A DNA stretch of 6,389 nucleotides from an uncultured Haloferula sp. (GTDB lineage Bacteria; Verrucomicrobiota; Verrucomicrobiae; Verrucomicrobiales; Akkermansiaceae): contig CAMLOZ010000225.1 in the NCBI GenBank assembly GCA_946481625.1, positions 1 through 6,389 on the forward strand. Direction: 5' to 3'. A model generated the notes under the pieces. The model did not search any database, was not told where the DNA came from, and worked only from the letters and a program-made list of their open reading frames with translations. A program made the translations under genes and the position numbers. Within the stretch, counting starts at the first letter, position 1, and each line of letters begins with the position of its first letter. Positions 1 through 6,389 of the stretch are shown here, in pieces.

Positions 1-3000
1 CCCTTCCGCTGGAGGGCTCCCCCTTCAAGGGTCTCGGGGCCTTCGAGTTCGAAGACGCGCCGCTGTTCTTCGGGAGGAACCGGCCGATTTCCGAAGCTCT
101 GGCAAAGTTGAAGGAGAACCACGCCGCGGGCCATGCCTTCCTGCTGATCTACGGCGGCTCCGGCTACGGGAAGTCCTCGTTGATGAAGGCGGGCCTCGCG
201 CCGCGGCTGATGGCGGAAGGGTATTTGCCGGACGCGGGGACCTGGTGCGGTTGCGGCTTGCGACCGGTGGAAGGCGATTCGCCGCCGCTCGAAACGCTCG
301 CGCGGGCTTTGGCCGACGCGCTGCCGGATCTTTCGAAACTCCGCGATACCTCCTCGCAAGCAACCGCACCGCCCGCGGCAAAAGGCAAGCGGGCCAGGAA
401 GACGGCCAAGCCGATCAAGCGGGCGGAGCCGGTGTGGGACAGCGCGCGACTGATGCGGACGCTGGGCGATCCGGAACAACTTCCCTTCGCGATCGCGGCC
501 ATCATCGCGGCGCTCGACCGCGTGAGCGCGGGCAAGCCAGCGCAGTTGCTCATCCTGGTCGATCAACTGGAGGAGATCTTCACGGCGAAGGATGTCACGC
601 AGGAGATGCGGGACGAATGGTTCCACGTGCTGGCGGCGCTCGCGATGTCGCGGCGCATCTGGGTGGTGGCGACGATGCGCAGCGAGTTCTTCCCGCGCGT
701 GCCGGAGTACAAGGATCTCTTCCAACTGGTGCGCCATGGCGGAGGCTACATTCTGAGTCCTCCGGAGCTGCCGGAGCTGCACCAGATCATCCGATACCCC
801 GCGCTATCGGCGGGGCTGCAATTCGAGCGGCATCCGCAATCCGGTCGCGATCTTTCCGAGCAGATCTATCAGGACGCCGCGGATGCCCACGACGCGCTGC
901 CGCTGCTGGAATTCACGCTTGAGGAACTTTATCAGCGGAGGCGGGAGAATGTCCTGACCTGGACCGCCTATGAAGAACTGGGCGGGCTTGCCGGAGCGAT
1001 CGCGCGAAGGGCTCAGGAGACTTACGATGCCCTGCCTTCCGAGACCCGGCAGGAAGCGGCCCAGCGGATCTTCGGCGAACTGGTGACGATGGACACCAGC
1101 AACGAGGGTCCCGCGACGAGGCGGAGGGCAAGACGTGATCTGCTTGAAGATGCGCACCCGGGAGCCCCGGGCTTCATCAAAGCGTTCGTCGGAGCGAAGC
1201 TGCTGGTCACTGGCGAGGAGAACGACGTGGCGGTGGTAACCTTGGCGCACGAGGCACTGATCACGCACTGGCCGGTGCTCAAGCAGTGGATCGAGGATCA
1301 CCGTGATCTCCTGTTGGCGCGGCGGCGGCTGGAGGATGCGACGCGGCTCTGGAGCGACGGCCGCAAGTCCACCCGCTTCTATCTAACAGAAGGCCGCTTG
1401 GCCGAGGCTGAGCGGGTGGCTTCCAGCGGCGTCTTCCGGCTGAGCGAAGATGAGGCGGAACTGGTGGGGCTGTCCCGCATCCGGGCGCGGCGGAAGTTGC
1501 GGCTCTTCCAAGGGGCAACGGTGGTCTTCGCGGGCCTGGCGATCGGGGCCGGGGCGCTCGGCATGATCGCGCGGCAGAAGCAGCGCGAAGCGGAGGTGGC
1601 GGAAGGAAAGGCGAACGAGGCCGCGGCGGAGACGCGCCGTTCGCTGGCGGCGGCGGACTTCGATGCCGGTGCGGCGCGGGTTGCGGCGGGTTCGCCGGAC
1701 GAGTCTCTGCCCTACCTGCTCGCGGCGCTGGAGGGCGACCCGGCGAATCTGGATGCGCAGGCGCTTTTGTTAGAGACGCTGCGGCACACGGCGTGGAATT
1801 TCCCGGAACTGGAACTGCGGCATCCACAGGCAATCCGCATGCTTTCCTTCGGCGACGACCGCGACACGCTTTTCGCGGCGACGGATTCGAGTTCGAGCGG
1901 CGAGGGTTTCAACACGACGCTGCGGTGGGACCTTCAGAAAGCCTCCATCGGAGCGATGCTGGCACCGCGCCGGGGCGAGATCACGCTCACGCTTTCGGTG
2001 GCACCGGGGCAGAGGCGCCTGGTGTTGCAGCGGGACTACAAGTTCAAGGGCGATGCCGATCTCTGCGATGCGGAGAGCATGAAGATGATCGCGCGCCTGC
2101 CGATCTCCCGGGCGCACAAGATTCCGGCGACGTGCTTTGCGTGGTCGCCGGACGGACTGCTCTTCGCCTACCCTGCCAAGATCGAAGAAGACGGACCCGC
2201 GGCTTCACCGTATCTCTGGCGGATCATCGATGCGACCAGCGGCAAGACGCTGCGCGAGACCGAGCCCTTGCCAGCCGATTCGGCCGCACCGCTCGCGGCG
2301 CATCTGAATCGCGGGCGTCTGCGCGTGGCCTTTGCCGATGGCTCGGCCGTGGAATATCCGGTGAACCCGGCGGCACCGGTGCTGAGGGGTAGGACCTCCA
2401 CGGGTTCCTTCGGCTTCGCGGTCTTCAGCCCCGACGGTGCCCGGATTCTCACGACGACGGACCACGGGGACGGCGATCCGGAAGCGTTCCAGACCTATTC
2501 GGTAATGGCGAAACCGGAAGAGAACCTGCTTTCGGTCGATAGCGTGGGAGTCGAGGCGGACGATGGCTGGACCAGCACCGCGGCGATCACGGAGCGCTTT
2601 CCTTGGGCCCGGTGGGAGGATCCCTTCTGGGAGCCTATGGCGAAGGATGCGGGCGACGCCTCGCTGCCTTTGAAGGTGATCGGCTCGCGTCTCGAAGTGG
2701 CGGACATCACGGGTGCCGATCACGCACCGCGCGCGCCGATCCGTGCGGAGTCGCAGATCGAGTGCGCGGCTTTCTCGGGGAGCCGGGTGGCAGTGGGTAC
2801 GGCATCCGGGCTTCTGAGTATCCACGAGGTCTTGCCGAGGATCGGACACGGCTTGCCGCCGATCTCGCGAGCGACGGAACCGGAGCCAGATGGCGAAGAG
2901 ACGGAGAACGGATGGCGGACCATCGGGGGTGGAAAGGATTCCGACCTCCAGCATCGCGGCCATGATTGGCGCTTGCGCGGGAAGGACGGCAAGATCGTGT

Positions 3001-5711
3001 CGCTCCAACCGCACCCTAACTGGATGTATCCGATGTACGCGGCGCGGCCCGCGGACGGGGCCTTCGTAGTGATGGGCGGCTACAGCGCGGGATCAGCGGG
3101 TTATTCTTCCGCCGGCATGGTGGTGTGCGACATCGCGACCGGGGCGTTGACCAGCGATCTGGAACCGGTGGATGAGATCCGCGGGCTGATTTTCCTCGGT
3201 GAAAGTCATCGGGTGGCGGCCATGGCTTCGACCGAGGTGATCGTGGCGGATGCGGAACATGACGGCTTCCGACGCATCGCCTCGCTGCCGGTGGTGGATG
3301 TTGTCTCGCTTTATCACATCGCTTCACGAGGATGGCTCGCGGTGGCGACGGCAAAGGAAGTCCATCTCTTCGATGAGAAAGACTTCTCCCAGGTCGCGAC
3401 GCTGGCGGTGGGAGTGACCGACACGTCAAGCAGCGGGGAAGGCGGTGTGGATGCCTGGGCGGAAGATCCGCAGCGCGGTTGGCTTGCGTATCGCAGCCAC
3501 GGACGCCTCGACCTGTGGTCTCTGCGCAACACCCGGGCCCTTGTGTCGGGCTTGCGCGTGCCAACCTCGCGGGAGGGCATGGCCTTCGGCGAGAAGGACG
3601 GAGTGATCGGTCTCGAAATCGCGAAAGGTGCCACGATCCGCCTGGCGAGAACGGGCGGAATCGAGCAGGCGCAGCTTGCGACCTTGCGGGATTTCTCGGC
3701 CTGTCTTTCCGGGACAGGGTTCGCCGGGGATTCGAGATCGCTGGCGAGTTATTCCGCGGAGCACCGTCGCGACCGGGCCGTAAAAATCGACCGGGCGGTG
3801 ATCGGATCGATGCTCCCTGGCTCCGATGCCTTGCTCGACCGGATCATGGCCATCGCACCGCGGCGATCGACTCCCGAGGTATGGGTGCCGGTTTGGGAGC
3901 GGCTCGCGGTCGGTGGCGAAGACGGACCGGCCATCGCGCGCCGGGCGGCGGAATTGGGCACGGAACATCCGTGGTTCCGCAGCTACATCCGGGGCTTGGT
4001 CGGGCACTCCGACGGGCTGCTCCATGCGTCCCAGCGCGGGGAGGTACCGGTGGAGGAAGAGGAATTCGACAGTTCGAATCCGCTGCCGCACGACGACAAC
4101 ATCTCCACGTATCACCGGCTGGCGGGAGATCCGGAGGCGACGCGCGAACTCAAGCAGGCGGCGTGGCTGGCGCTGCGCACCGATCCGGAGCGTCTGGGCA
4201 AGCAACTGGTGGAGGACAGCGAGCCGGATGAGTTTCCGGGCCTTGATTTGAAGGCGGTGGAGAAGCTCGATCCGGATGCCTTGAAGGCGATGCGAACCGC
4301 GCTCGGCGAAGGCGACATGCGGGACTGGCGGCGCGTGGCGATCGACGAGCTTCCGGAGCGCGCGGCGGCGGTGGAGAAGCTGGATACGCGGGTGGCGGTC
4401 ACGCTTGCCGGCTTCGAGAAAGACAAGTCGGTCGTGAATGCGATCGCTCATGCCGAAGCGCTCGCGTTGCGCGGCAAGCTCGAGGAGGCGGGAAAGTTCC
4501 TGGCAGGAAGGGTTCCCGACGATGCGGTGCTGGACTTGGACCAAGCGCATTTCCTGATCGCGTCGCGATTGAACGAGGTTTGTGCCGCGAGCGTGGACAA
4601 GGCGCTCGATACCCTGCAATCGCCGTGGCTCTGGAAGGCCTGGCTGGAGGCCCCCGGGGGCAAGCTCGACGAGCGGATCAAGCGCGTGATGACGGCCACC
4701 GGTGGCCGTGGCCCGGCCTCCGTGGCGGGATTGAAGGCGGCGCTCAAAGCGAACGATCCGGAGGCGATCGCCGCCGTGCTCGAACTGGCCGGGGATTTGC
4801 CGGTGCTCCTGCGCGAGTATGCCACGGCGCGCGCGTTGTGGGCCCGGGGCAAGAAGGCGGAGGTCTTCGCGCTGTGGCCGGATGAGGTCCCGGCATTCCA
4901 GAAAATCATGGCGGCGGGTGACTGGGGCGGCTGGGAGGAGGCCTTGACGTGGCAAGAAACCAACGCCTTCACCGACCATCTTTCGAGCGATCTGAATCTT
5001 CTGAAGGTCGCGCCTGAAGCGACGGTGGAAGACCTCCGCGCGCTCGCTACCCGGCTGCTCGAGCCGGAGACCACCGCGACTTTCGGGATCAAGCGGGTCC
5101 GCGACGCGATGGTCGCCTGCGGCCTCCAGCTTGCCTATGACGCGGCGTCCGACGCGGAGGTGATCGCAATGGTCGAGCGCGCTCGCTTGGCCGGGGCACC
5201 GAATGCCGAATGTCTGCGGATCGAGGCGAGGAACTTCATCGCCGCCGGGGATTTCACCGGGGCGTATGCGCGCTGGGTCCAGCTTTTCGAAACGGAGGAG
5301 AAGGCCGCGATTTCGTCCGACTATCTGGAAGCCGCCCGGTGCGTGATGGAGGACATGCAGCCCGCGGCGGCGATCGAACTGCTGACGCGCGGGAAGAACC
5401 GATTCCCCGCCGACGCCCTGTTCGCACTCGATGCGGCGTGGTTGCTGCTGACCAACGGGCGTCCCGAGGACGCGGGGGTGATGCTGGAGCACGGCTTCCC
5501 GATCCCTTTCCCGGACGAGCAGAAGCAGACCGCGCTCGCGATGCTGGTCTGCGCGGCCGAGCAGACCAGCCGTACCGAGCGAGCGGACGAGGCATTTGCC
5601 GAGCTGCTCACCCTGAGCGCGGAGTGGGGCGCGGAGGAAGCCCTGAAGGGAATCGATTGGCCGGAGGAGCTGAAGCAATCGCTGCTGGCGGTGGCGGCGC
5701 GGAACCGTTAG
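1..5711 (+). CDS. nSTAND1-type signalling ATPase with WD40-like propeller and helical tail (5'-partial)
   Basis: The frame is open from the left edge (first whole codon at base 3) to TAG at 5709-5711, giving at least 1902 residues. The true start lies upstream: the TTG at 108 falls inside the conserved N-terminal part of the ATPase and is not a credible start. Seen in order: an nSTAND1-like entry motif (SPFKGLGAFEFEDAPLFFGR, residues 6-25), Walker A GGSGYGKS (51-58), Walker B LLILVDQLEE (182-191), ATMRSEFF (around R226), HEALITHW (from 416), a hydrophobic helix (501-523), a charged helix, a TPR-like pair (553-600), a degenerate propeller region (about 602-1260) and a helical tail to the end. 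STAND ATPases are known as ligand-triggered switches that oligomerise on NTP binding, with repeat domains as sensors. A signalling or conflict role is therefore likely, but the ligand is unknown. The patatin gene 13 bases downstream is probably co-transcribed. The ATPase family call is firm; the biological role is inferred. Confidence 0.93.
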   Translation, partial: LPLEGSPFKGLGAFEFEDAPLFFGRNRPISEALAKLKENHAAGHAFLLIYGGSGYGKSSLMKAGLAPRLMAEGYLPDAGTWCGCGLRPVEGDSPPLETLARALADALPDLSKLRDTSSQATAPPAAKGKRARKTAKPIKRAEPVWDSARLMRTLGDPEQLPFAIAAIIAALDRVSAGKPAQLLILVDQLEEIFTAKDVTQEMRDEWFHVLAALAMSRRIWVVATMRSEFFPRVPEYKDLFQLVRHGGGYILSPPELPELHQIIRYPALSAGLQFERHPQSGRDLSEQIYQDAADAHDALPLLEFTLEELYQRRRENVLTWTAYEELGGLAGAIARRAQETYDALPSETRQEAAQRIFGELVTMDTSNEGPATRRRARRDLLEDAHPGAPGFIKAFVGAKLLVTGEENDVAVVTLAHEALITHWPVLKQWIEDHRDLLLARRRLEDATRLWSDGRKSTRFYLTEGRLAEAERVASSGVFRLSEDEAELVGLSRIRARRKLRLFQGATVVFAGLAIGAGALGMIARQKQREAEVAEGKANEAAAETRRSLAAADFDAGAARVAAGSPDESLPYLLAALEGDPANLDAQALLLETLRHTAWNFPELELRHPQAIRMLSFGDDRDTLFAATDSSSSGEGFNTTLRWDLQKASIGAMLAPRRGEITLTLSVAPGQRRLVLQRDYKFKGDADLCDAESMKMIARLPISRAHKIPATCFAWSPDGLLFAYPAKIEEDGPAASPYLWRIIDATSGKTLRETEPLPADSAAPLAAHLNRGRLRVAFADGSAVEYPVNPAAPVLRGRTSTGSFGFAVFSPDGARILTTTDHGDGDPEAFQTYSVMAKPEENLLSVDSVGVEADDGWTSTAAITERFPWARWEDPFWEPMAKDAGDASLPLKVIGSRLEVADITGADHAPRAPIRAESQIECAAFSGSRVAVGTASGLLSIHEVLPRIGHGLPPISRATEPEPDGEETENGWRTIGGGKDSDLQHRGHDWRLRGKDGKIVSLQPHPNWMYPMYAARPADGAFVVMGGYSAGSAGYSSAGMVVCDIATGALTSDLEPVDEIRGLIFLGESHRVAAMASTEVIVADAEHDGFRRIASLPVVDVVSLYHIASRGWLAVATAKEVHLFDEKDFSQVATLAVGVTDTSSSGEGGVDAWAEDPQRGWLAYRSHGRLDLWSLRNTRALVSGLRVPTSREGMAFGEKDGVIGLEIAKGATIRLARTGGIEQAQLATLRDFSACLSGTGFAGDSRSLASYSAEHRRDRAVKIDRAVIGSMLPGSDALLDRIMAIAPRRSTPEVWVPVWERLAVGGEDGPAIARRAAELGTEHPWFRSYIRGLVGHSDGLLHASQRGEVPVEEEEFDSSNPLPHDDNISTYHRLAGDPEATRELKQAAWLALRTDPERLGKQLVEDSEPDEFPGLDLKAVEKLDPDALKAMRTALGEGDMRDWRRVAIDELPERAAAVEKLDTRVAVTLAGFEKDKSVVNAIAHAEALALRGKLEEAGKFLAGRVPDDAVLDLDQAHFLIASRLNEVCAASVDKALDTLQSPWLWKAWLEAPGGKLDERIKRVMTATGGRGPASVAGLKAALKANDPEAIAAVLELAGDLPVLLREYATARALWARGKKAEVFALWPDEVPAFQKIMAAGDWGGWEEALTWQETNAFTDHLSSDLNLLKVAPEATVEDLRALATRLLEPETTATFGIKRVRDAMVACGLQLAYDAASDAEVIAMVERARLAGAPNAECLRIEARNFIAAGDFTGAYARWVQLFETEEKAAISSDYLEAARCVMEDMQPAAAIELLTRGKNRFPADALFALDAAWLLLTNGRPEDAGVMLEHGFPIPFPDEQKQTALAMLVCAAEQTSRTERADEAFAELLTLSAEWGAEEALKGIDWPEELKQSLLAVAARNR
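18..1502 (+). other. nSTAND1 NTPase domain with C-terminal helical/winged-helix part
   Basis: This is the NTP-binding switch module of the large protein. Walker A (GGSGYGKS, bases 153-176) has the invariant Lys57 and Ser58. The Walker B strand ends in Asp187 (bases 561-563), followed by QLEE, which matches the DQFEE form typical of nSTAND1 ATPases. R226 in ATMRSEFF fits the arginine seen after the next strand in this family. The helical section contains DALPLLEFTLEELYQRR and later HEALITHWPVLKQW, both characteristic of the family. All key residues are present, so the ATPase should be able to bind and probably hydrolyse NTP. A lysine/arginine-rich insert sits between Walker A and Walker B (residues 115-142). 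The right-hand boundary is approximate. Confidence 0.9.
762..779 (+). repeat. 9-bp perfect tandem duplication (two copies) in the NTPase domain
   Basis: The 9-mer CCGGAGCTG occurs twice back to back and encodes PEL-PEL in the loop leading into the family's conserved ELHQIIRYPA helix. The duplication keeps the frame and adds three residues at most. It may be a recent slippage event or simply chance codon use. Confidence 0.85.
1503..1571 (+). other. Predicted single transmembrane helix within the STAND protein
   Basis: Residues 501-523 form an uncharged stretch of about 23 residues, rich in Gly, Ala, Val, Leu and Ile (it contains VVFAGLAIGAGALGMIA). It is preceded by a strongly basic segment (RIRARRKLR) and followed by a charged helix (RQKQREAE). 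Related nSTAND1-WD40 proteins often carry a membrane helix at this junction. The stronger basic cluster on the N-terminal side suggests, by the positive-inside rule, that the ATPase is cytoplasmic and the propeller and tail lie across the membrane. The C-terminal flank also has basic residues, so the orientation is uncertain. A buried hydrophobic helix in a soluble protein is the alternative. Confidence 0.7.
1572..1800 (+). other. Charged helix followed by one TPR-like helical pair
   Basis: Residues 524-552 are Ala, Glu, Arg and Lys rich and look like a helix or short coiled coil leaving the membrane segment. Residues 553-600 (from FDAGAARVAAGSPDESLPYL onward) have the small/large residue spacing of a TPR pair, including a PANLDAQ turn. 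Segments of this type commonly link the membrane helix to the propeller in large STAND-WD40 proteins. The role as a spacer or oligomerisation helix is inferred. No catalytic motif is present. Confidence 0.55.
1806..3785 (+). other. Degenerate WD40-like beta-propeller region
   Basis: About 660 residues with repeated short beta-strand patterns and propeller-style turns. The clearest blade cores are IRMLSFGDD (residues 611-619), CFAWSPDG (711-718), FAVFSPDG (805-812) and WLAYRSHGRLDLWS (1160-1173). LRWDLQ near residue 640 and LDLWS at 1169-1173 occupy the WD position. Most blades lack the canonical GH and WD dipeptides, so the repeat family is degenerate. The size would fit up to two seven-bladed propellers, but I cannot count the blades with confidence. 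In STAND proteins such regions normally act as the ligand sensor. The right-hand end is uncertain: residues after about 1180 show weaker strands. Confidence 0.65.
3786..5708 (+). other. Large C-terminal alpha-helical (solenoid-like) tail with TPR-like pairs
   Basis: About 640 residues dominated by Ala, Leu, Glu and Lys helices with short loops and almost no strand-like stretches. The part at about 1735-1870 (from AECLRIEARNFIAAGDF) shows paired helices spaced like TPR repeats, including AAIELLTRGKNRFPADALFA. A very acidic linker (residues 1347-1365, with EEEEFD and DD) lies near the start. I recognise no enzymatic motif. The most likely role is a protein- or peptide-binding scaffold that adds to ligand sensing or contacts a partner. 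An uncharacterised domain in the middle (about 1390-1700) is possible. Confidence 0.55.
4692..4709. repeat. 18-bp perfect palindrome inside the coding region
   Basis: The sequence ACGGCCACCGGTGGCCGT reads identically on both strands, with no spacer and a mismatch immediately outside. It encodes TATGGR in the helical tail, probably a glycine-containing loop. With no spacer it would make a poor RNA hairpin loop, and it has no T run after it, so it is not a terminator. A protein-binding site is possible, but chance in GC-rich coding DNA is the simpler explanation. Confidence 0.9.
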
Positions 5712-5714
5712 GGA
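5710..5714 (+). promoter_or_regulatory. Weak Shine-Dalgarno-like site for the patatin gene, overlapping the upstream stop
   Basis: AGGGA begins inside the TAG stop codon of the STAND gene and ends 10 bases before ATG 5725. The match to the anti-Shine-Dalgarno sequence is imperfect. The overlap with the upstream stop and the 13-base gap suggest that translation of the patatin is partly coupled to translation of the STAND gene. There is no room here for a separate promoter, although one inside the upstream coding region cannot be excluded. Confidence 0.4.
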
Positions 5715-5724
5715 CCTTTCCGCC

Positions 5725-6389
5725 ATGAATCTCACGGCTCCTCCTCCCGGCCGCGCCCGCTTGCTCGCCTTCGATGGCGGGGGCATCCGCGGTCTCTTCT
5801 CGCTGGAAATCGCGAAGAAAATCGAGACGCTGCTGCGCAAGAAAAGCGGCAAGCCCGACCTGGTGCTGGCGGATCATTTCCACTACATGGGCGGAACGAG
5901 CACCGGCGCAATCATCGCGACCTTCCTGTCCTGGGGCATGCCGGTCTCCGAGGTGATCCGGCTCTACCGCGAGAACTCGAAGGTGATGTTCACGCGGGCC
6001 GGGCTCGGTGCGATCTTCAAGAACCGCTTCGCCGGCGAACCGATTTCCGACTTCCTGAGGAACTTTTTCATCGAGGACGACGGTTCGCCCGCGACCCTCG
6101 GCACCGGGAAGCTGCGGACCCTGCTCCTGGTGGTGACCCGCAATGCCTCGACCGGTTCGCCCTGGCCGATGTCGAACAACCCGCGCGCGGTGTACAACGA
6201 CCGGACAAAGCCCGGCTGCAACCTCGACCTGCCGCTGTGGCAGATCGTGCGCGCGAGCACGGCGGCCCCGACCTTCTTCCCGCCGGAGGTAATCGAGATC
6301 ACCGATCAAGTGGATGGCAGCACCAAAAAGCAAGTCTTCGCCTTCGAGGACGGTGGCGCGGTCGGCGATGTCGTTGCTGCGGGCGCGGT
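5725..6389 (+). CDS. Patatin-like phospholipase (3'-partial)
   Basis: The frame opens at ATG 5725 and runs off the right edge with 221 whole codons. Patatin-family enzymes are Ser/Asp-dyad lipid acyl hydrolases that release fatty acids from membrane phospholipids. Seen: the oxyanion-hole motif DGGGIRG (residues 17-23), the nucleophile elbow GTSTG (57-61, catalytic Ser59 at bases 5899-5901), the conserved block RASTAAPTFFPPE (176-188) and FEDGG (207-211, catalytic Asp209 at 6349-6351). No signal peptide or membrane segment is visible, so it is probably cytoplasmic. The start is favoured because it directly follows the upstream stop and leaves the usual short N-terminus before the first motif. 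After DGG, many relatives have an NNP motif within a few residues; here the last codons read AVGDVVAAGA instead. The gene probably forms an operon with the STAND ATPase and may be its effector, which is inferred from context. Confidence 0.93.
   Translation, partial: MNLTAPPPGRARLLAFDGGGIRGLFSLEIAKKIETLLRKKSGKPDLVLADHFHYMGGTSTGAIIATFLSWGMPVSEVIRLYRENSKVMFTRAGLGAIFKNRFAGEPISDFLRNFFIEDDGSPATLGTGKLRTLLLVVTRNASTGSPWPMSNNPRAVYNDRTKPGCNLDLPLWQIVRASTAAPTFFPPEVIEITDQVDGSTKKQVFAFEDGGAVGDVVAAGA

Noticed and set aside
108..110. TTG at 108 as the start of the large gene
   Set aside because: The same frame is open to base 3 and the upstream codons encode the conserved entry motif of the ATPase domain, so the start lies before the window.
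245..922. Plus-strand 225-codon frame overlapping the NTPase domain, and similar ones at 1793-2392 and 3479-4231
   Set aside because: They are Gly/Arg/Ala-rich out-of-frame readings of the large gene without motifs or plausible starts.
1686..1800. Frameshift or pseudogene damage in the long gene
   Set aside because: I checked the join between the membrane helix, TPR-like part and propeller; the frame stays open with family-like sequence on both sides, so there is no sign of damage.
4650..4661. Short GC-only palindrome (GCCCCCGGGGGC) as a possible terminator
   Set aside because: It lies inside the coding region, has no loop and is not followed by a T run.
3426..5852. An 808-codon open frame on the minus strand
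   Set aside because: It lies antisense to the STAND gene and the start of the patatin gene, both of which have clear family motifs. Its translation is Arg/His/Pro/Gln rich with no recognisable domain, typical of a GC-rich shadow frame.
5608..6333. A 241-codon minus-strand frame covering most of the patatin gene
   Set aside because: The plus-strand frame has all the patatin motifs in order, and the antisense product has none.

Overview
This is a GC-rich, almost fully coding window. It carries two genes on the + strand, and both are cut by the window edges. The first open frame runs in from the left edge and stops at 5711. It encodes at least 1902 residues of a very large STAND-class signalling ATPase. 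The second starts at ATG 5725, only 13 bases after that stop, and runs off the right edge with 221 complete codons of a patatin-like phospholipase. I see no RNA gene, insertion sequence, CRISPR array, tRNA or rho-independent terminator, and no gene on the minus strand.

The organism is probably a GC-rich bacterium from a lineage with many signalling genes. The style of the large protein (nSTAND1-type ATPase, membrane helix, degenerate WD40-like propeller, long helical tail) suggests Verrucomicrobiota or a related PVC group. That is an impression from family style and GC content, not a demonstrated placement.

Layout, left to right (residues of protein 1 are counted from the codon at base 3). 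Bases 18-1502 encode the NTPase core: the entry motif of the nSTAND1 family, Walker A at residues 51-58, Walker B with DQLEE at 187-191, an arginine motif near R226, and the family's HEAL motif at 416. Bases 1503-1571 encode a single hydrophobic helix. A charged helix and one TPR-like pair follow, to about base 1800. Bases 1806 to about 3785 encode a beta-rich region that looks like one or two degenerate propellers. From about 3786 to 5708 lies an all-helical, alpha-solenoid-like tail with TPR-like pairs near its end. Bases 5725-6389 encode the patatin domain, with the DGGGIRG oxyanion loop, the GTSTG nucleophile motif (Ser59) and the DGG motif (Asp209).

Working model (inference): the propeller and solenoid sense a ligand, the STAND ATPase acts as the oligomerising switch, and the tightly linked patatin is a candidate effector that attacks membrane lipids. 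This resembles bacterial conflict or antiphage modules, in which STAND ATPases and patatin lipases are each known. I cannot tell from the window alone whether this exact pair is a described defence system. The missing 5' end of gene 1, which could encode a further effector domain, and the missing 3' end of the patatin gene are the main limits.
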